From the NCBI RefSeq assembly GCF_021654855.1, contig NZ_AP024202.1:1860001-1924000 (forward strand): 64,000 nucleotides of DNA, read 5' to 3'. The stretch is from Thiomicrorhabdus immobilis. Its GTDB lineage: Bacteria > Pseudomonadota > Gammaproteobacteria > Thiomicrospirales > Thiomicrospiraceae. Each line of letters opens with the position of its first letter. Position 1 is the stretch's first letter. The position numbers and the translations under genes were made by a program. This document shows, in pieces, positions 1 through 9,695 of this stretch. Under the pieces are notes generated by a model. The model searched no databases, was not told the origin of the DNA, and was given only the letters and a program-made list of their open reading frames with translations.

Positions 1-49
1 TGTCTCTTTTATTACTGTCTTTGAATTAAAAGCGAATTCCATTTAGCGT

Positions 50-3000
50 TTAATTTAACTCATGCCAAATATCTAAATAACTGAAATAGAGCACCCATTT
101 TTGTGGGCGGCTTTCAATTTGTTCAAATAATTGGCCGTATCTTTGCAACTGCGGCTGATATTTCTCAACCTGCCTTTGTATAAATGTGCGGCTGTCTTTA
201 TCGTCACTCACACTGGTTTTGTAATCCACAATCCAACGAACCCCTTCGTCATCCACAAACGTACGGTCAACGATGTGGTTGGCAACCCCCTCTTCTTCAA
301 TCGAAGTCAGCGGATATTCGACCGCTGAATGCGCCAAGGTGTTTTGCAACGCCCAACGCACTGTTGAATTATTTAGGCCATTGAAAATAGACTGTTTCAC
401 ACGACTTAACGCTTCTGGCAATTCGCTTTCCGGCAAACCTTGTTGGAGCAACCAAAGTTCATAAATCGGCCATCGCTCTTGCAGTTTGGACTCGTCCCAA
501 GTTTCAATACCATCAAGCACTATCTGTTCAAAAATGGCGTGAACCAAGTTACCTACAGTCGTATTCAGCAAGGCGTTTTGTTGACTGAACACCAGGCCTG
601 GAGGGTTTGATTGCCCGTTGTCCGTTGCTGATTGATCAAACTCATTATCAAGGGTTATTTGGCCTGGTTTGGCTTTTGCAACCGGTGACGGCACAGTGAA
701 CAAAGGCGGAGGACTAAAGCTGGCAAAGCCTTGGCGTTGCATTGGCAAGCGGCTGACTTTAGGCCATGGCATTTCGGTTTCTTCGCCGCCACTATCCTGC
801 GGGTCATAAGCCTTAGCCAGTTCATCAAACTCTTTTTGTACGTAAGGCCACATGCTTTCCAACAGGCTGTCTTTGGTTGGCGTGACTTTACAATCATCCT
901 TTTCAATCTGTTTTTCAGTCGGCTTATAGTTTACCTGGGCAAACAAATGCAACCGATTCTTGGCTCGTGTAGCCGCCACATACAGCAACCGTCCCAATTC
1001 ATAGCGCTGCTTTTCCGCCTCGAACCCTTTGAGTAAAGTGCGTAAGCTCGAGGTCGCCTGACCTTTACGGTCAAGCGGTGCAATCACCAATTGCTCTTCA
1101 CCGTTTTGTGCTAGAAATTGAAACCAGGAAACCAATTCGGCGTCATCACTACGCGGTTTTTTACCCAGGCCAGGTAGGATGACCGTATCAAATTCCAAAC
1201 CTTTGGATTTGTGCATGGTCATCAACTCGATACGTTGGCTGTCCGGGTCGCTGTCGGGGCGTGCAAATAGGGTTTCCATCTGTTTTTCGAGCTGTTTGAT
1301 ATCGAGAATTTCAGTTTCGCTATTGGCCAATGTTTGACAAAACACATCGACGTTTTCCAATGCCAACCGGTTTTCAACACTTTGCGGGCCATCCAACTGC
1401 AACCAGGTTTCGCGAACCAAATCGGCAAACGACAAGCTACCCAATCTTTTTACCGCATTTTCGAGAATCGGCAAGGCTCTAGAGAAACGGGTTTCCCCAA
1501 CATCTGAAAGCTTCTCGAAACTGGAAACACAACAAGGCTTCCGGCAGTTTTTTTGTTCCTCGTCATCCCTATTTTTGGCCTTACATTCACAATAATGCAA
1601 CGCATGCCAAACCGTATTAAAAGGCTGTTCACCAATCAGAAGATAAATATCCTTTAAATCCAAACCAATCAAAGGCGAACGCAGCAAAGCAATCCACGCC
1701 GCTTTGTCGGCCAAATGCAGTAAGGCACGACTCAACGCCAAAACATCTTGCACCTCTTGGCGGTCAGCCAGGTTTTCCAAATCCACCGCTCTAAAGCCGA
1801 TGTTCTGCTGTTTCAACAGTTGGGCAATCCCCATCAAACTGGAACGGGTGCGCCCCAAGATGGCGATTTTTTTGATTTTAGCCTTAACATCGGATGCTTT
1901 TTGCTCGGCCGCCAGCTCTGCCAAACGTTGTTGAATCACCGCCAGGATTTGTTGCGCCTCTTCTGCCGGCGATTGATTCAAAGCCCAGTGCGTGCTGACC
2001 GCCAGATTATTATCGTTAGAGAACGCCGTAGAATCGCTGTAACTTACCGCCCCAGTCTCTTTGTCATCTTGGCCTGGCAATATCTGTTTAAAGGCATCAT
2101 TAACCCAATTGACCACTCCGGCGGTAGAGCGGAAGTTGACCTGTAGATTGAGCTGCTTCAAACGCACCGAGCCCAACTGACCTTGCCAAGCCTCTAAGAA
2201 ATTGCCCACCTCGGCTTCACGAAAGCGGTAGATAGACTGCATAGGATCTCCCACCAAAAACAGCGTGCGGCCGTCATCGGGTTGCCAGCCGGCAATCAGC
2301 TGTTTCAACAACTTGTACTGTTCGCTACTGGTATCTTGAAACTCATCCACCAATAGATGTTGGATTTGGTAGTCGAGTTGTTGCGCCAAATCGGTCGGCT
2401 CCAACTCGCTACCCAACGCCTGGCTGGCCGCTTGCGCTATTTCAATATAATCGGCTTGCCCGGTTTGCTGGAATACCAGTTTTAAAAAGCCGGCACTGAG
2501 GGTTAACAGCTGAATCAACCACTGCAGATCTTGCCATTGTTCATCGGTGTAATCCGGTTGCGGCAAATTTTTCAAAGTCACCAGGCCTGGTAACACCTCG
2601 GAATGACTGGCGGCGGCAACTCTTACTTGTTCCAACACGGCTAAAAATCGGTCTTTCTGCTCTTTAGCCTCACCTTTTCCTGCCGGAAAACCGTTGTTTT
2701 TAGTCACCGTTTTACGCACTTCGTTTTGATTGGTTAATAACCAGTCAGCCAACACCCGCCATTTTTCGGTTTCACTGGTGTCTTCGGCAATCGGCCAGGC
2801 GCCACATAATATGGCTAACTGCGGCTGGTCGTTTTGCACCGCATATTCGGCGATGCTGCAAACTTCTTCAAAAGCTGGTTTCAGATAATAGAGTGCGCCA
2901 AGCTGTTCTGCCAACACCTTGTTGACGATCTCTTGCAGCGCCTGTTCCAGCACCTCACGCGCGGCTTCGCCTTGATATTGGATCAAGGTACGCATCCATT

Positions 3001-3709
3001 GATCACGTTTGGCGAGCATATTCATCAATAACGATTCGGCACGACCAAAACGGCCATTCACCAAGCGCAACAGACGACCGACCGGCTCCTCAAGTTGTGG
3101 CATTTTAAGCACTTGGCGCACCGCCTCTTGATAGGCCGGGGTCGCATCTTGCAGCAGCTGCGACTGGCCGCCCATTTTGGAGAGCAACGGCATCTGCCCC
3201 ACCAAATAGCTGTTTAAACCGTCGATGGTTTTGATACGCAAACGGTTCGGGTTTTTCAACAATGACCACCCCTGTTCCTGGTCACGTTGTAACGCTTTGC
3301 GAGCCAATTTCCAGGTGTTGCTTTCCACCAAATTGGCATTATCCGCGAGCGGTTTTTCCCCCAACATCAAAGCTTCGACAATACGCTCACGCATCTCAGC
3401 AGCCGCTTTTTTGGTAAAGGTCATCGCCACAATCTGCTCAGGCGAGTTCACTTGTGACAACAATGCCAAGAAACGTTGCGCCAATAAGGAGGTTTTTCCC
3501 GAACCCGCAGGGGCTTGCACAATGAAAGAGTGGTGCGGATACACACCTTGAAAACGAGCCAAACCATCGGGTAAAGTCTCATCCGCTTGCAGTCCGAAGT
3601 GTTGCTCTAAAAAATGGTTATTCATGCCTGCATGACTTTCTACCAGGCCTGGTTGGTTTGCTGAATCAGCTATTGAGAACAGGGAACCTTGTTGCATCGT
3701 TGGTGACAT
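50..3709 (-). CDS. UvrD/AddA-like helicase-nuclease (double-strand break repair subunit A)
   Basis: Superfamily 1 DNA helicase with a C-terminal nuclease, 1219 aa. I see a Walker A motif APAGSGKT at about residues 66-73, the helicase motif II DEFQD at 455-459, and a PD-(D/E)XK nuclease signature around VDYKT at 1161-1165. Family knowledge: AddA/RecB-type enzymes unwind and resect broken DNA ends for RecA loading. The start ATG overlaps the stop of the upstream partner gene as TAATG, so the two are probably translationally coupled and form one complex. An internal Met29 is a possible alternative start. Three copies of the CCAGGCCTGG palindrome lie inside this gene, each read as Pro-Gly-Leu-Val. 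Naming as addA versus a RecB-like variant is inference. Confidence 0.85.
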   Translation of the reverse strand: MSPTMQQGSLFSIADSANQPGLVESHAGMNNHFLEQHFGLQADETLPDGLARFQGVYPHHSFIVQAPAGSGKTSLLAQRFLALLSQVNSPEQIVAMTFTKKAAAEMRERIVEALMLGEKPLADNANLVESNTWKLARKALQRDQEQGWSLLKNPNRLRIKTIDGLNSYLVGQMPLLSKMGGQSQLLQDATPAYQEAVRQVLKMPQLEEPVGRLLRLVNGRFGRAESLLMNMLAKRDQWMRTLIQYQGEAAREVLEQALQEIVNKVLAEQLGALYYLKPAFEEVCSIAEYAVQNDQPQLAILCGAWPIAEDTSETEKWRVLADWLLTNQNEVRKTVTKNNGFPAGKGEAKEQKDRFLAVLEQVRVAAASHSEVLPGLVTLKNLPQPDYTDEQWQDLQWLIQLLTLSAGFLKLVFQQTGQADYIEIAQAASQALGSELEPTDLAQQLDYQIQHLLVDEFQDTSSEQYKLLKQLIAGWQPDDGRTLFLVGDPMQSIYRFREAEVGNFLEAWQGQLGSVRLKQLNLQVNFRSTAGVVNWVNDAFKQILPGQDDKETGAVSYSDSTAFSNDNNLAVSTHWALNQSPAEEAQQILAVIQQRLAELAAEQKASDVKAKIKKIAILGRTRSSLMGIAQLLKQQNIGFRAVDLENLADRQEVQDVLALSRALLHLADKAAWIALLRSPLIGLDLKDIYLLIGEQPFNTVWHALHYCECKAKNRDDEEQKNCRKPCCVSSFEKLSDVGETRFSRALPILENAVKRLGSLSFADLVRETWLQLDGPQSVENRLALENVDVFCQTLANSETEILDIKQLEKQMETLFARPDSDPDSQRIELMTMHKSKGLEFDTVILPGLGKKPRSDDAELVSWFQFLAQNGEEQLVIAPLDRKGQATSSLRTLLKGFEAEKQRYELGRLLYVAATRAKNRLHLFAQVNYKPTEKQIEKDDCKVTPTKDSLLESMWPYVQKEFDELAKAYDPQDSGGEETEMPWPKVSRLPMQRQGFASFSPPPLFTVPSPVAKAKPGQITLDNEFDQSATDNGQSNPPGLVFSQQNALLNTTVGNLVHAIFEQIVLDGIETWDESKLQERWPIYELWLLQQGLPESELPEALSRVKQSIFNGLNNSTVRWALQNTLAHSAVEYPLTSIEEEGVANHIVDRTFVDDEGVRWIVDYKTSVSDDKDSRTFIQRQVEKYQPQLQRYGQLFEQIESRPQKWVLYFSYLDIWHELN
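592..601. repeat. Palindrome copy CCAGGCCTGG (addA-like gene)
   Basis: 10/10 core; extends to ACCAGGCCTGGA. Read on the minus strand as Pro-Gly-Leu-Val. Confidence 0.9.
2580..2591. repeat. Palindrome copy ACCAGGCCTGGT (addA-like gene)
   Basis: Full 12-mer; minus-strand reading Leu-Pro-Gly-Leu-Val. Confidence 0.9.
3642..3653. repeat. Palindrome copy ACCAGGCCTGGT (addA-like gene, N-terminus)
   Basis: Full 12-mer; minus-strand reading Gln-Pro-Gly-Leu-Val in the variable N-terminus. Confidence 0.9.
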
Positions 3710-6606
3710 TATTGCGCGCCCTCTTGTTCTTCATACAAATTTTCAATATCTTTGCGCTGCTGCAATACCTCGGGGACTCGTAATGCCAAATGGCCCGCCG
3801 CGTAGTCGATATCCGCCAAAGCATTGAAGGACATCTGCGCTTGTCCTTGCTGGATTTGGCTAGCCAGTTCCCTCACTTGCTGTTTTAAACTTTGCAAAAA
3901 ATCGATCCAGGTGGTTTGGTAATAATCACCGCCCTCCTTTTCGGCCATTTTGGCAAACACCTGAATGCTCCGCTGTTTGAACAGCACCTCCTCTTCCTCG
4001 ACAATCGCGCTGATTTTCACGCCATCATCGGAGTGCAATAAAGCGTAACCGATTCCGGCGACATCTTCACTGATCGCCTCTAAATACACCGCCAATTGCG
4101 GTGCGGCCAACGGCGTTTTAAGTAAACTATTAATCGAGGCTTTTCCGGTTTTGTAATCCAAAATCACCTTTTGGCCATCCACTTCGTCCACACGGTCAAT
4201 AATCACTTTAAAATCTATGCCCGCCAAGGTAACGGTGTGGGCTTTCTCACGCTCAACCACCTTAAAGCTACTGCGCTGTGTTTCCAGCTCCAGCCACTGT
4301 AAACACAATTCCAAAATACGTTTGTGCTCTACCTCTAAAATGCCTTGGGCCAAACTGGCTTGCAGGCTTGCAAAGGCGTTTTCAATATGTGCATTAAGTT
4401 TATCCACAACTTCTTCATGACTTAATCTCAATAGCGCCACTTGGGTTTTCACCTCGAGCCAAAAATGCTCCAACACTTGGTGAATCAAGGTTCCCTGATT
4501 GGTATTTTGCAAACTGTCTTCAACTTGCTGGAAACCGTATTTCGCCCCCAAACGATAATCCACATAAGCCATCAACGGACACAGGCTTTGCGCTTGCAGG
4601 ATACCGGTTCCACCGGGGGCTTGTTGGCCTAGCGGAATTTCCGCGCCCTGCCAATCCTCTTCCCAAACGATGGGGTTTTGCGGGTCTCTTAAAGCAAACA
4701 GCGCTTCGGCCAAGGTTCGATAAGCCGTTGGTTGATACAAAGCTACCTGTTCGGGGAACTGCTTATGATTGGGCAATATCGAACTCGGTAGCAAAGTCGC
4801 CTCGCCCGATTGCTGTGGATAACTCCAAATAACTTGGTTAGCGGAGAGTAATAATCGTTGACTGATTTGCATGGCATAGCTCAACTCACGGTTGGCGTCA
4901 CTGCGAGGCAAATGGTATTGACGTTGCAAATTCATCGGAATAAACGGATTAGGACTAGGCATTCTCGGCCAAGCTTCGTTGGTCAACCCCATTATCCACA
5001 AAGCATCAAATTCTTGACCACCGGCCTCGAGCATACCCATGATTTGAATCGGTTGATGCCCCACACTCTGCGGTTGATGCACCAGTTCACTCAGGTAACG
5101 TTTCAATAAACTCAGCCACTTGCTGTAAGTTTGCTTGCCGCCGATATCCGCCAGTTTGGAGAACTCGACCAAGGCGTTTTCAAACGCCGTTTTCTGTTGA
5201 AACTCTTCCGATTGCAAGGTGCGGTTGCCCGGCCAACCCAAAGCGTCCAAAACCGACCAGGCCTGTTCAATAAAATCGGACAAACCAACCGATGCGCTTT
5301 GTCGTTCCTTATTGGCAATCGCTTTCAATGCCTTATGCAGCGATTGCGGCAAACTGTTGGCGGCGTTGCTTTCCAGCAGATTCGGCCACAACACATTGGC
5401 CCACTGCAGGCGTCTGAATTCGGCGTCTGCCTGCTGTCTTTGAGTGAAATCGCCCAAGGTATAAGGCGATATCAGCCACTGACTCCAGTTTTGATAACTG
5501 GTGGACTTTTGCGGCTGTAAGAACAGCTGCAGAGTTTGCCAGGCGTTTTCAATAATCGGCAATGAAAACAGCGGTTCGCCTAGAGAGAGGTTATAGAGTT
5601 TGTGATGGCTATTGACGCCATTCAACTGCGAGTGAAGCTGATTCAAGCCATTGAGATAGAGCTGTTCATCCAGACATTGGCTTAAGGCGGTTTTATAGTC
5701 GGCCACATTGGGAGCGACCACCGCGACCTTGATCAGTTCAATCGGCTTATGTTGCAACTGTTCCGCCACCTGCTGAATCGCCCAATTGCTCACCTGTTGT
5801 ACTTCATCAAACAAGTCTTGAGCCGCATAACAACTCAGCCCACCAGCAGGCAGTTGCATCGTTTGGTTCGCCCCGACCTCACTCATATCTGTGTCGACAT
5901 CCACCTTGCACCCCATGGATTCAACCGTTTGTCTCCATGTCTGGATATGCGGGGAAAGATCATCAAAACCGTGCAAACAGAAACGCTGTGGCAACTGGGA
6001 TTGACCAATTTTTTGGTCATTCAACCAGGTTAGACGTTGCTGGGCTTGCAAGGCGTCATCTTGCCAACTTTTGCTTTTTAGACAAGCCAAATAGCGTTGC
6101 AACACCGCAATAAACAGACGAGCTTCATCAGACAACAGGCTTTGTTGCTGCCAACTCTGCGGCAACCACTCCGCACTTAATGACCAGGCCTGGTAGAGTT
6201 GTTTGGCGGTGGTATGCACATTCAACAATGCAATGGCTTGTGCCTGAAAACCATTGTCGTTGTCGCTTGCAGATTCTTGTTGTCCTGTTTGCTCCAAACG
6301 GCTATCCAGCTCGTCTTGCAGACACTGCTCCCACAACCATTGCGCCTCAAAACCATTCAAGACTTTCTTGCGCAGTTCATCCGCCGGCAAATCACCCGCA
6401 AACAACGCATTGTTTTGCCAAAGCTGCCACCACTGTTTCAAGGTCATTACCCGAGGGGTCTGAATCACATTCTGTCCGGATGACAAAATCGCATGCTCTT
6501 TAATCACAGCGGTCAAACGACTGTTAGCCGTAATATGGATAGTTTGCAAGTTTGTGGAATCCGCAGTTTGCGTTTCAGCGTTTGACGTAATGGGTGTATT
6601 GGACAT
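3709..6606 (-). CDS. AddB-like helicase-nuclease partner (probable DNA repair protein)
   Basis: About 965 aa. The clear element is a PD-(D/E)XK nuclease near the C-terminus (D in VDEVDG, then ILDYKTGK). The N-terminal half resembles a degenerate helicase: I see no good Walker A motif, as in AddB-type subunits and the gammaproteobacterial 'probable DNA repair protein' family (TIGR03623). Its stop overlaps the start of the AddA-like gene by one base. The ATG at 6606 is preferred; an in-frame TTG at 6627 would add seven residues. Three DnaA-box-like 9-mers fall inside the gene, probably by chance. The pair may replace RecBCD, but absence of recBCD cannot be judged from one window. Confidence 0.75.
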   Translation of the reverse strand: MSNTPITSNAETQTADSTNLQTIHITANSRLTAVIKEHAILSSGQNVIQTPRVMTLKQWWQLWQNNALFAGDLPADELRKKVLNGFEAQWLWEQCLQDELDSRLEQTGQQESASDNDNGFQAQAIALLNVHTTAKQLYQAWSLSAEWLPQSWQQQSLLSDEARLFIAVLQRYLACLKSKSWQDDALQAQQRLTWLNDQKIGQSQLPQRFCLHGFDDLSPHIQTWRQTVESMGCKVDVDTDMSEVGANQTMQLPAGGLSCYAAQDLFDEVQQVSNWAIQQVAEQLQHKPIELIKVAVVAPNVADYKTALSQCLDEQLYLNGLNQLHSQLNGVNSHHKLYNLSLGEPLFSLPIIENAWQTLQLFLQPQKSTSYQNWSQWLISPYTLGDFTQRQQADAEFRRLQWANVLWPNLLESNAANSLPQSLHKALKAIANKERQSASVGLSDFIEQAWSVLDALGWPGNRTLQSEEFQQKTAFENALVEFSKLADIGGKQTYSKWLSLLKRYLSELVHQPQSVGHQPIQIMGMLEAGGQEFDALWIMGLTNEAWPRMPSPNPFIPMNLQRQYHLPRSDANRELSYAMQISQRLLLSANQVIWSYPQQSGEATLLPSSILPNHKQFPEQVALYQPTAYRTLAEALFALRDPQNPIVWEEDWQGAEIPLGQQAPGGTGILQAQSLCPLMAYVDYRLGAKYGFQQVEDSLQNTNQGTLIHQVLEHFWLEVKTQVALLRLSHEEVVDKLNAHIENAFASLQASLAQGILEVEHKRILELCLQWLELETQRSSFKVVEREKAHTVTLAGIDFKVIIDRVDEVDGQKVILDYKTGKASINSLLKTPLAAPQLAVYLEAISEDVAGIGYALLHSDDGVKISAIVEEEEVLFKQRSIQVFAKMAEKEGGDYYQTTWIDFLQSLKQQVRELASQIQQGQAQMSFNALADIDYAAGHLALRVPEVLQQRKDIENLYEEQEGAQ
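6183..6194. repeat. Palindrome copy ACCAGGCCTGGT (addB-like gene)
   Basis: Full 12-mer; read as Tyr-Gln-Ala-Trp. Confidence 0.9.
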
Positions 6607-6652
6607 AGAGTAAGATGCTCGAATCAAAGATTATTTTTATAAACAGGAAGGT

Positions 6653-7156
6653 TTATTTATTGACCACCAAAGTGGCAGCAATCATATCGTGCAGACCTTG
6701 CTTCTTTTCAGTAAAGGCCACCATAATAAAACCGATAAACAGCAACAAGGCAGACAGGATTTTACTGAAATAACGTGCACTCGCTCTTAAAAAACTGATG
6801 CGTCCACCGTTTAAATCGGTGACTTTCATGCCCAGCAGCGACTTGCCAAAAGTGCCTTGTTTAGACGAACTTTCCATGCCGGCATAATAGAACCAAGTGA
6901 GCATCAAGGTAATCAAATTACCCATTAAACTCACGCCCAGCATCGCAGTTTCATCCTCCGGATCCAAGCCTTTGAACGCTAAAAACACCCCCATGATAAT
7001 CATCAAGACAAAACTCAATAACATCAGAATCAACCAGTCGATGATATAGGCGGCGACACGTTTCCAAAAACCACCATAAGTGACCGGCTTGGTTTGAATG
7101 GCGGTTTGGATGGTGTTTTCGTTGGCGGTTTCATTGGCAATTTGATTGTCTTGCAT
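6653..7156 (-). CDS. RDD family membrane protein
   Basis: 167 aa. After a polar Asn/Thr/Gln-rich N-terminus comes the family opening GFWKRVAAYIIDWLI with the Arg and Asp that name the RDD domain, then about three hydrophobic segments, including a last one near residues 130-150. RDD proteins are small inner-membrane proteins; some have been linked to cation/proton exchange but most have no proven role. It lies 46 bp upstream of the addB-like start on the same strand, so it may be co-transcribed. No functional link is visible. Confidence 0.8.
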   Translation of the reverse strand: MQDNQIANETANENTIQTAIQTKPVTYGGFWKRVAAYIIDWLILMLLSFVLMIIMGVFLAFKGLDPEDETAMLGVSLMGNLITLMLTWFYYAGMESSSKQGTFGKSLLGMKVTDLNGGRISFLRASARYFSKILSALLLFIGFIMVAFTEKKQGLHDMIAATLVVNK

Positions 7157-7201
7157 ATCCAGCTTCCTTAAAAAATGACTTAAAAAGGTGTATTTAAATG
7201 A

Positions 7202-7999
7202 TTACGCTAAAAAATCGATCCAGGCACGTCCATGCTGTTTAATGACTTTTTTTGCACCTGGCGTTTGCGGGTAATGTTTTTGCACTAAATCCCAAAAGGC
7301 TTTGGAGTGATTGGCGTGCACTAGATGGGCGAGTTCATGCACAATCACATAATCAATCACCCATTCAGGGGCTTGCAGCAAACGCCAGTTGAATTGGATG
7401 CGCCCATCGGAATAGCAGCTTCCCCAACGAGATTTATACCCTTTAACGGTCACCGAGCGGAATTTCACGGCCATCTTCTCGGCATAAAAATCCAGCTTAG
7501 GAAGAAAATAACTTTGCGCTTGCCGTTTAAACAACTGCTCAAGCGCCTGGCGACTGTGTTGCTGTTTTTGTGGCTCGCTTAAAGCGGGGTTCAAATAGAC
7601 ATGCGCCTTGAAGCTTGTTTCACATAAATCGATTAGGGGGTCTTTAGCCGTCAAGCTTTCAGAGCTTGGAGCCAACTCGACATCTAACCAGCTAAGCATA
7701 TAGTTTTGCCCAAACAGCATAAAGCTTTCGCCATGCAATCCCTTGAATATTTCAGGAGCATTGGCCATAAAAACATCAATGCGTTTAGCTAACCACAACT
7801 GGTTTTGCTGTAGGACTTGATTCAAGCGTTTCGTGGAAATCGATTGGGGCACAGCCAAAACCAAAACGCCGTTATGCTGCTTTACCGCAATGTTTTTTCT
7901 GCGCGCCGAACGCACAATCGGCAAATGGTGATGACCGATGGTGTAATGACTGGCTTGCGGCTGTGCTGTGTGCAAACCGGATAATAGCTGATTAAACAT
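7202..7999 (-). CDS. YgjP-like zinc metallopeptidase (SprT/WLM-related, DUF45)
   Basis: 265 aa. The zinc-binding signature HELAH followed by VHANHSKAFW (third ligand His/Glu region) is visible near residues 219-236, within the C-terminal YgjP domain (KSRWGSC then VIDYVIVHELAHL). The N-terminal ~80 residues carry the usual RSARRKNIAV strand region. Family knowledge: YgjP/DUF45 proteins are predicted cytosolic metal-dependent hydrolases, sometimes next to restriction systems, but none is present here. The next upstream gene is EAL-HDOD, separated by an intrinsic terminator, so this gene probably has its own promoter. Confidence 0.8.
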   Translation of the reverse strand: MFNQLLSGLHTAQPQASHYTIGHHHLPIVRSARRKNIAVKQHNGVLVLAVPQSISTKRLNQVLQQNQLWLAKRIDVFMANAPEIFKGLHGESFMLFGQNYMLSWLDVELAPSSESLTAKDPLIDLCETSFKAHVYLNPALSEPQKQQHSRQALEQLFKRQAQSYFLPKLDFYAEKMAVKFRSVTVKGYKSRWGSCYSDGRIQFNWRLLQAPEWVIDYVIVHELAHLVHANHSKAFWDLVQKHYPQTPGAKKVIKQHGRAWIDFLA

Positions 8000-8084
8000 G
8001 ACTCACCTCAGCCTTTCTCGCTGCAAGATCGACAACCCACAAAAACATCCCCCGCATAAACCTAAATTCAAAGTCTGTTAAATG

Positions 8085-8116
8085 AAAAACGCCCTGTTTT
8101 AATCAAGCAGAGCGTT
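8085..8116 (-). terminator. Intrinsic terminator after the EAL-HDOD gene
   Basis: On the minus strand a 9-bp stem (AACGCTCTG with CAGGGCGTT, one G-T wobble) closes an A/T-rich loop and is followed by a T run. It lies about 95 bp beyond the stop of the EAL-HDOD gene. Confidence 0.65.
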
Positions 8117-8209
8117 CTCTATAAAATTCTCGATATTTAAATAGAACATCCATTCTGTAGACCAGAATTGGACATTTATAGCAGCGTAACGCCCTGGTAA
8201 ACAAGAACG

Positions 8210-9427
8210 TTAAGCGGCTTCTAACCCCGCCATGGTTTTATAAGCCCAGCTGTTGGCATTCATATAAGCCGATGAAACTTGCATGATATCCATACCGCTG
8301 TTCATCACATTTGAGTTCCCCTGTTCTAAGGAACGCACCACAAAAAGCGCCTTACCCATATCTCCAGACTGATCGACTAAAGCATCCTTAACAACCTGAG
8401 AAAGCGGCAACTGATCGACGATGTCAATCATAGAAGCTTTTAGAAAGGCATTGAGTGTTGAGAACATGCCGGTCATAAAGTAACGGTCTTTGTCGGTGCT
8501 TTTACCTTGCTTATCGGCTAACACCTCCATGAATTTGGCACGAACCAAAGCCGTGGTCAACAGCTCTTTTGGAACATCATTGATTTCGGACAACATCATC
8601 ATGTTCACCCAAAATTTCAAACGCTTTAAGCCCATGAAATTGACGGCGTCTTTTAAGGTTTCGACCACTTGCGGGATATTATTACTTGGATGATTGATAA
8701 CACTTAACAACTTGTGCGTTAAACCGACGTCCGAACCGATTGTTTCCACAATTTTGTCGAACGCCACATCAGGGTCATTGACTTCGGCCAACAACTTCAA
8801 CATCGCCAGTTTATTGCCGGAAAGTTCTTTTTCACCGGAAATAATCGGATTGGTAAAGAAGTACCCTTGGAATAGGGAAGCGCCACTGAGGGCATAATCA
8901 GCGAACTGCTCTTCCGTTTCAATCCCACTGATTATGGTTTGAATGTTTTGCATTTTCAACGCACTCACCAAAACTTTAGCCTCACCCGCACTAAAATCAT
9001 GCACATCCAACTTAACAAGGGAGGCAATATTGAGGAGTTTTTTGTATGCATCTGAGTTTTCATAACCCAATAAAACCACCTTGGCACCAGTTTTGATAAT
9101 CTCTTTTAAGGCTTCCAAAGCGGGCTTGTTTTTCAGTAGCGACAAATCCACCTCGACCAGCATCGATGACATGGATTCAACCTTAGGTAACCACTCTACT
9201 TTTAGGACTTCTAATGGCGCATGGAAATAGACTTCTTTATTATCGGTTAATCCACTCATACCATCATGCTCGGCGACTCGATCACAAAACGCCTGCATGA
9301 CACTTTCCCATTCAACTGTAGATGGATCAGCATCATTCACCAATTCCAACGACAGGTGATAACCGTTTAATGCCTGATTCACATCGAGTACAGGTTGTTT
9401 ATTCAAGAAAAGTTGAGCTTGTTGCAT
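8210..9427 (-). CDS. EAL-HDOD signalling protein (YuxH family)
   Basis: About 405 aa. The N-terminal ~200 residues resemble a degenerate EAL domain: the opening LFLNKQPVLDVNQALNGYHL matches the family's 'ARQPIxDxxxxVxGYEL' start, but no EAL tripeptide or full set of metal ligands is seen. The C-terminal half is an HDOD domain (LLSVINHPSNNIP, then ALVRAKFMEVLA). Such proteins are usually c-di-GMP-related adaptors without phosphodiesterase activity. An in-frame TTG at 9487 would extend it by 20 residues. I prefer the ATG at 9427 because it matches the family start and has GGGGA ten bases upstream. Single gene with its own terminator. Confidence 0.8.
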   Translation of the reverse strand: MQQAQLFLNKQPVLDVNQALNGYHLSLELVNDADPSTVEWESVMQAFCDRVAEHDGMSGLTDNKEVYFHAPLEVLKVEWLPKVESMSSMLVEVDLSLLKNKPALEALKEIIKTGAKVVLLGYENSDAYKKLLNIASLVKLDVHDFSAGEAKVLVSALKMQNIQTIISGIETEEQFADYALSGASLFQGYFFTNPIISGEKELSGNKLAMLKLLAEVNDPDVAFDKIVETIGSDVGLTHKLLSVINHPSNNIPQVVETLKDAVNFMGLKRLKFWVNMMMLSEINDVPKELLTTALVRAKFMEVLADKQGKSTDKDRYFMTGMFSTLNAFLKASMIDIVDQLPLSQVVKDALVDQSGDMGKALFVVRSLEQGNSNVMNSGMDIMQVSSAYMNANSWAYKTMAGLEAA

Positions 9428-9695
9428 TGTGTAAAGTTCCCCAATTAAGGCACTGAGCAGTGTATTTTCAAGCGCTCTTACTGACAAGCTTGCTTAAAAT
9501 GACCACCCCTAATTTCTACATAAAAATTAACCAATAATGATTATGCATTATAGAAATATAATTACAAAGGGAAAGGCTAAATTTGCGAAAATATTGAAAC
9601 TAATTTGCCGTTTTCTTGATGTCTGTTAAAAATCAATCAGATAGCCTAAAACAAACCTACCCACCCAAATGATTCAGCTTTGATAAACTATAGTC

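Noticed and set aside
4400-5000. oriC candidate from clustered DnaA boxes
   Set aside because: The boxes lie inside an intact coding region without an AT-rich unwinding segment or dnaA/dnaN/gidA neighbours.
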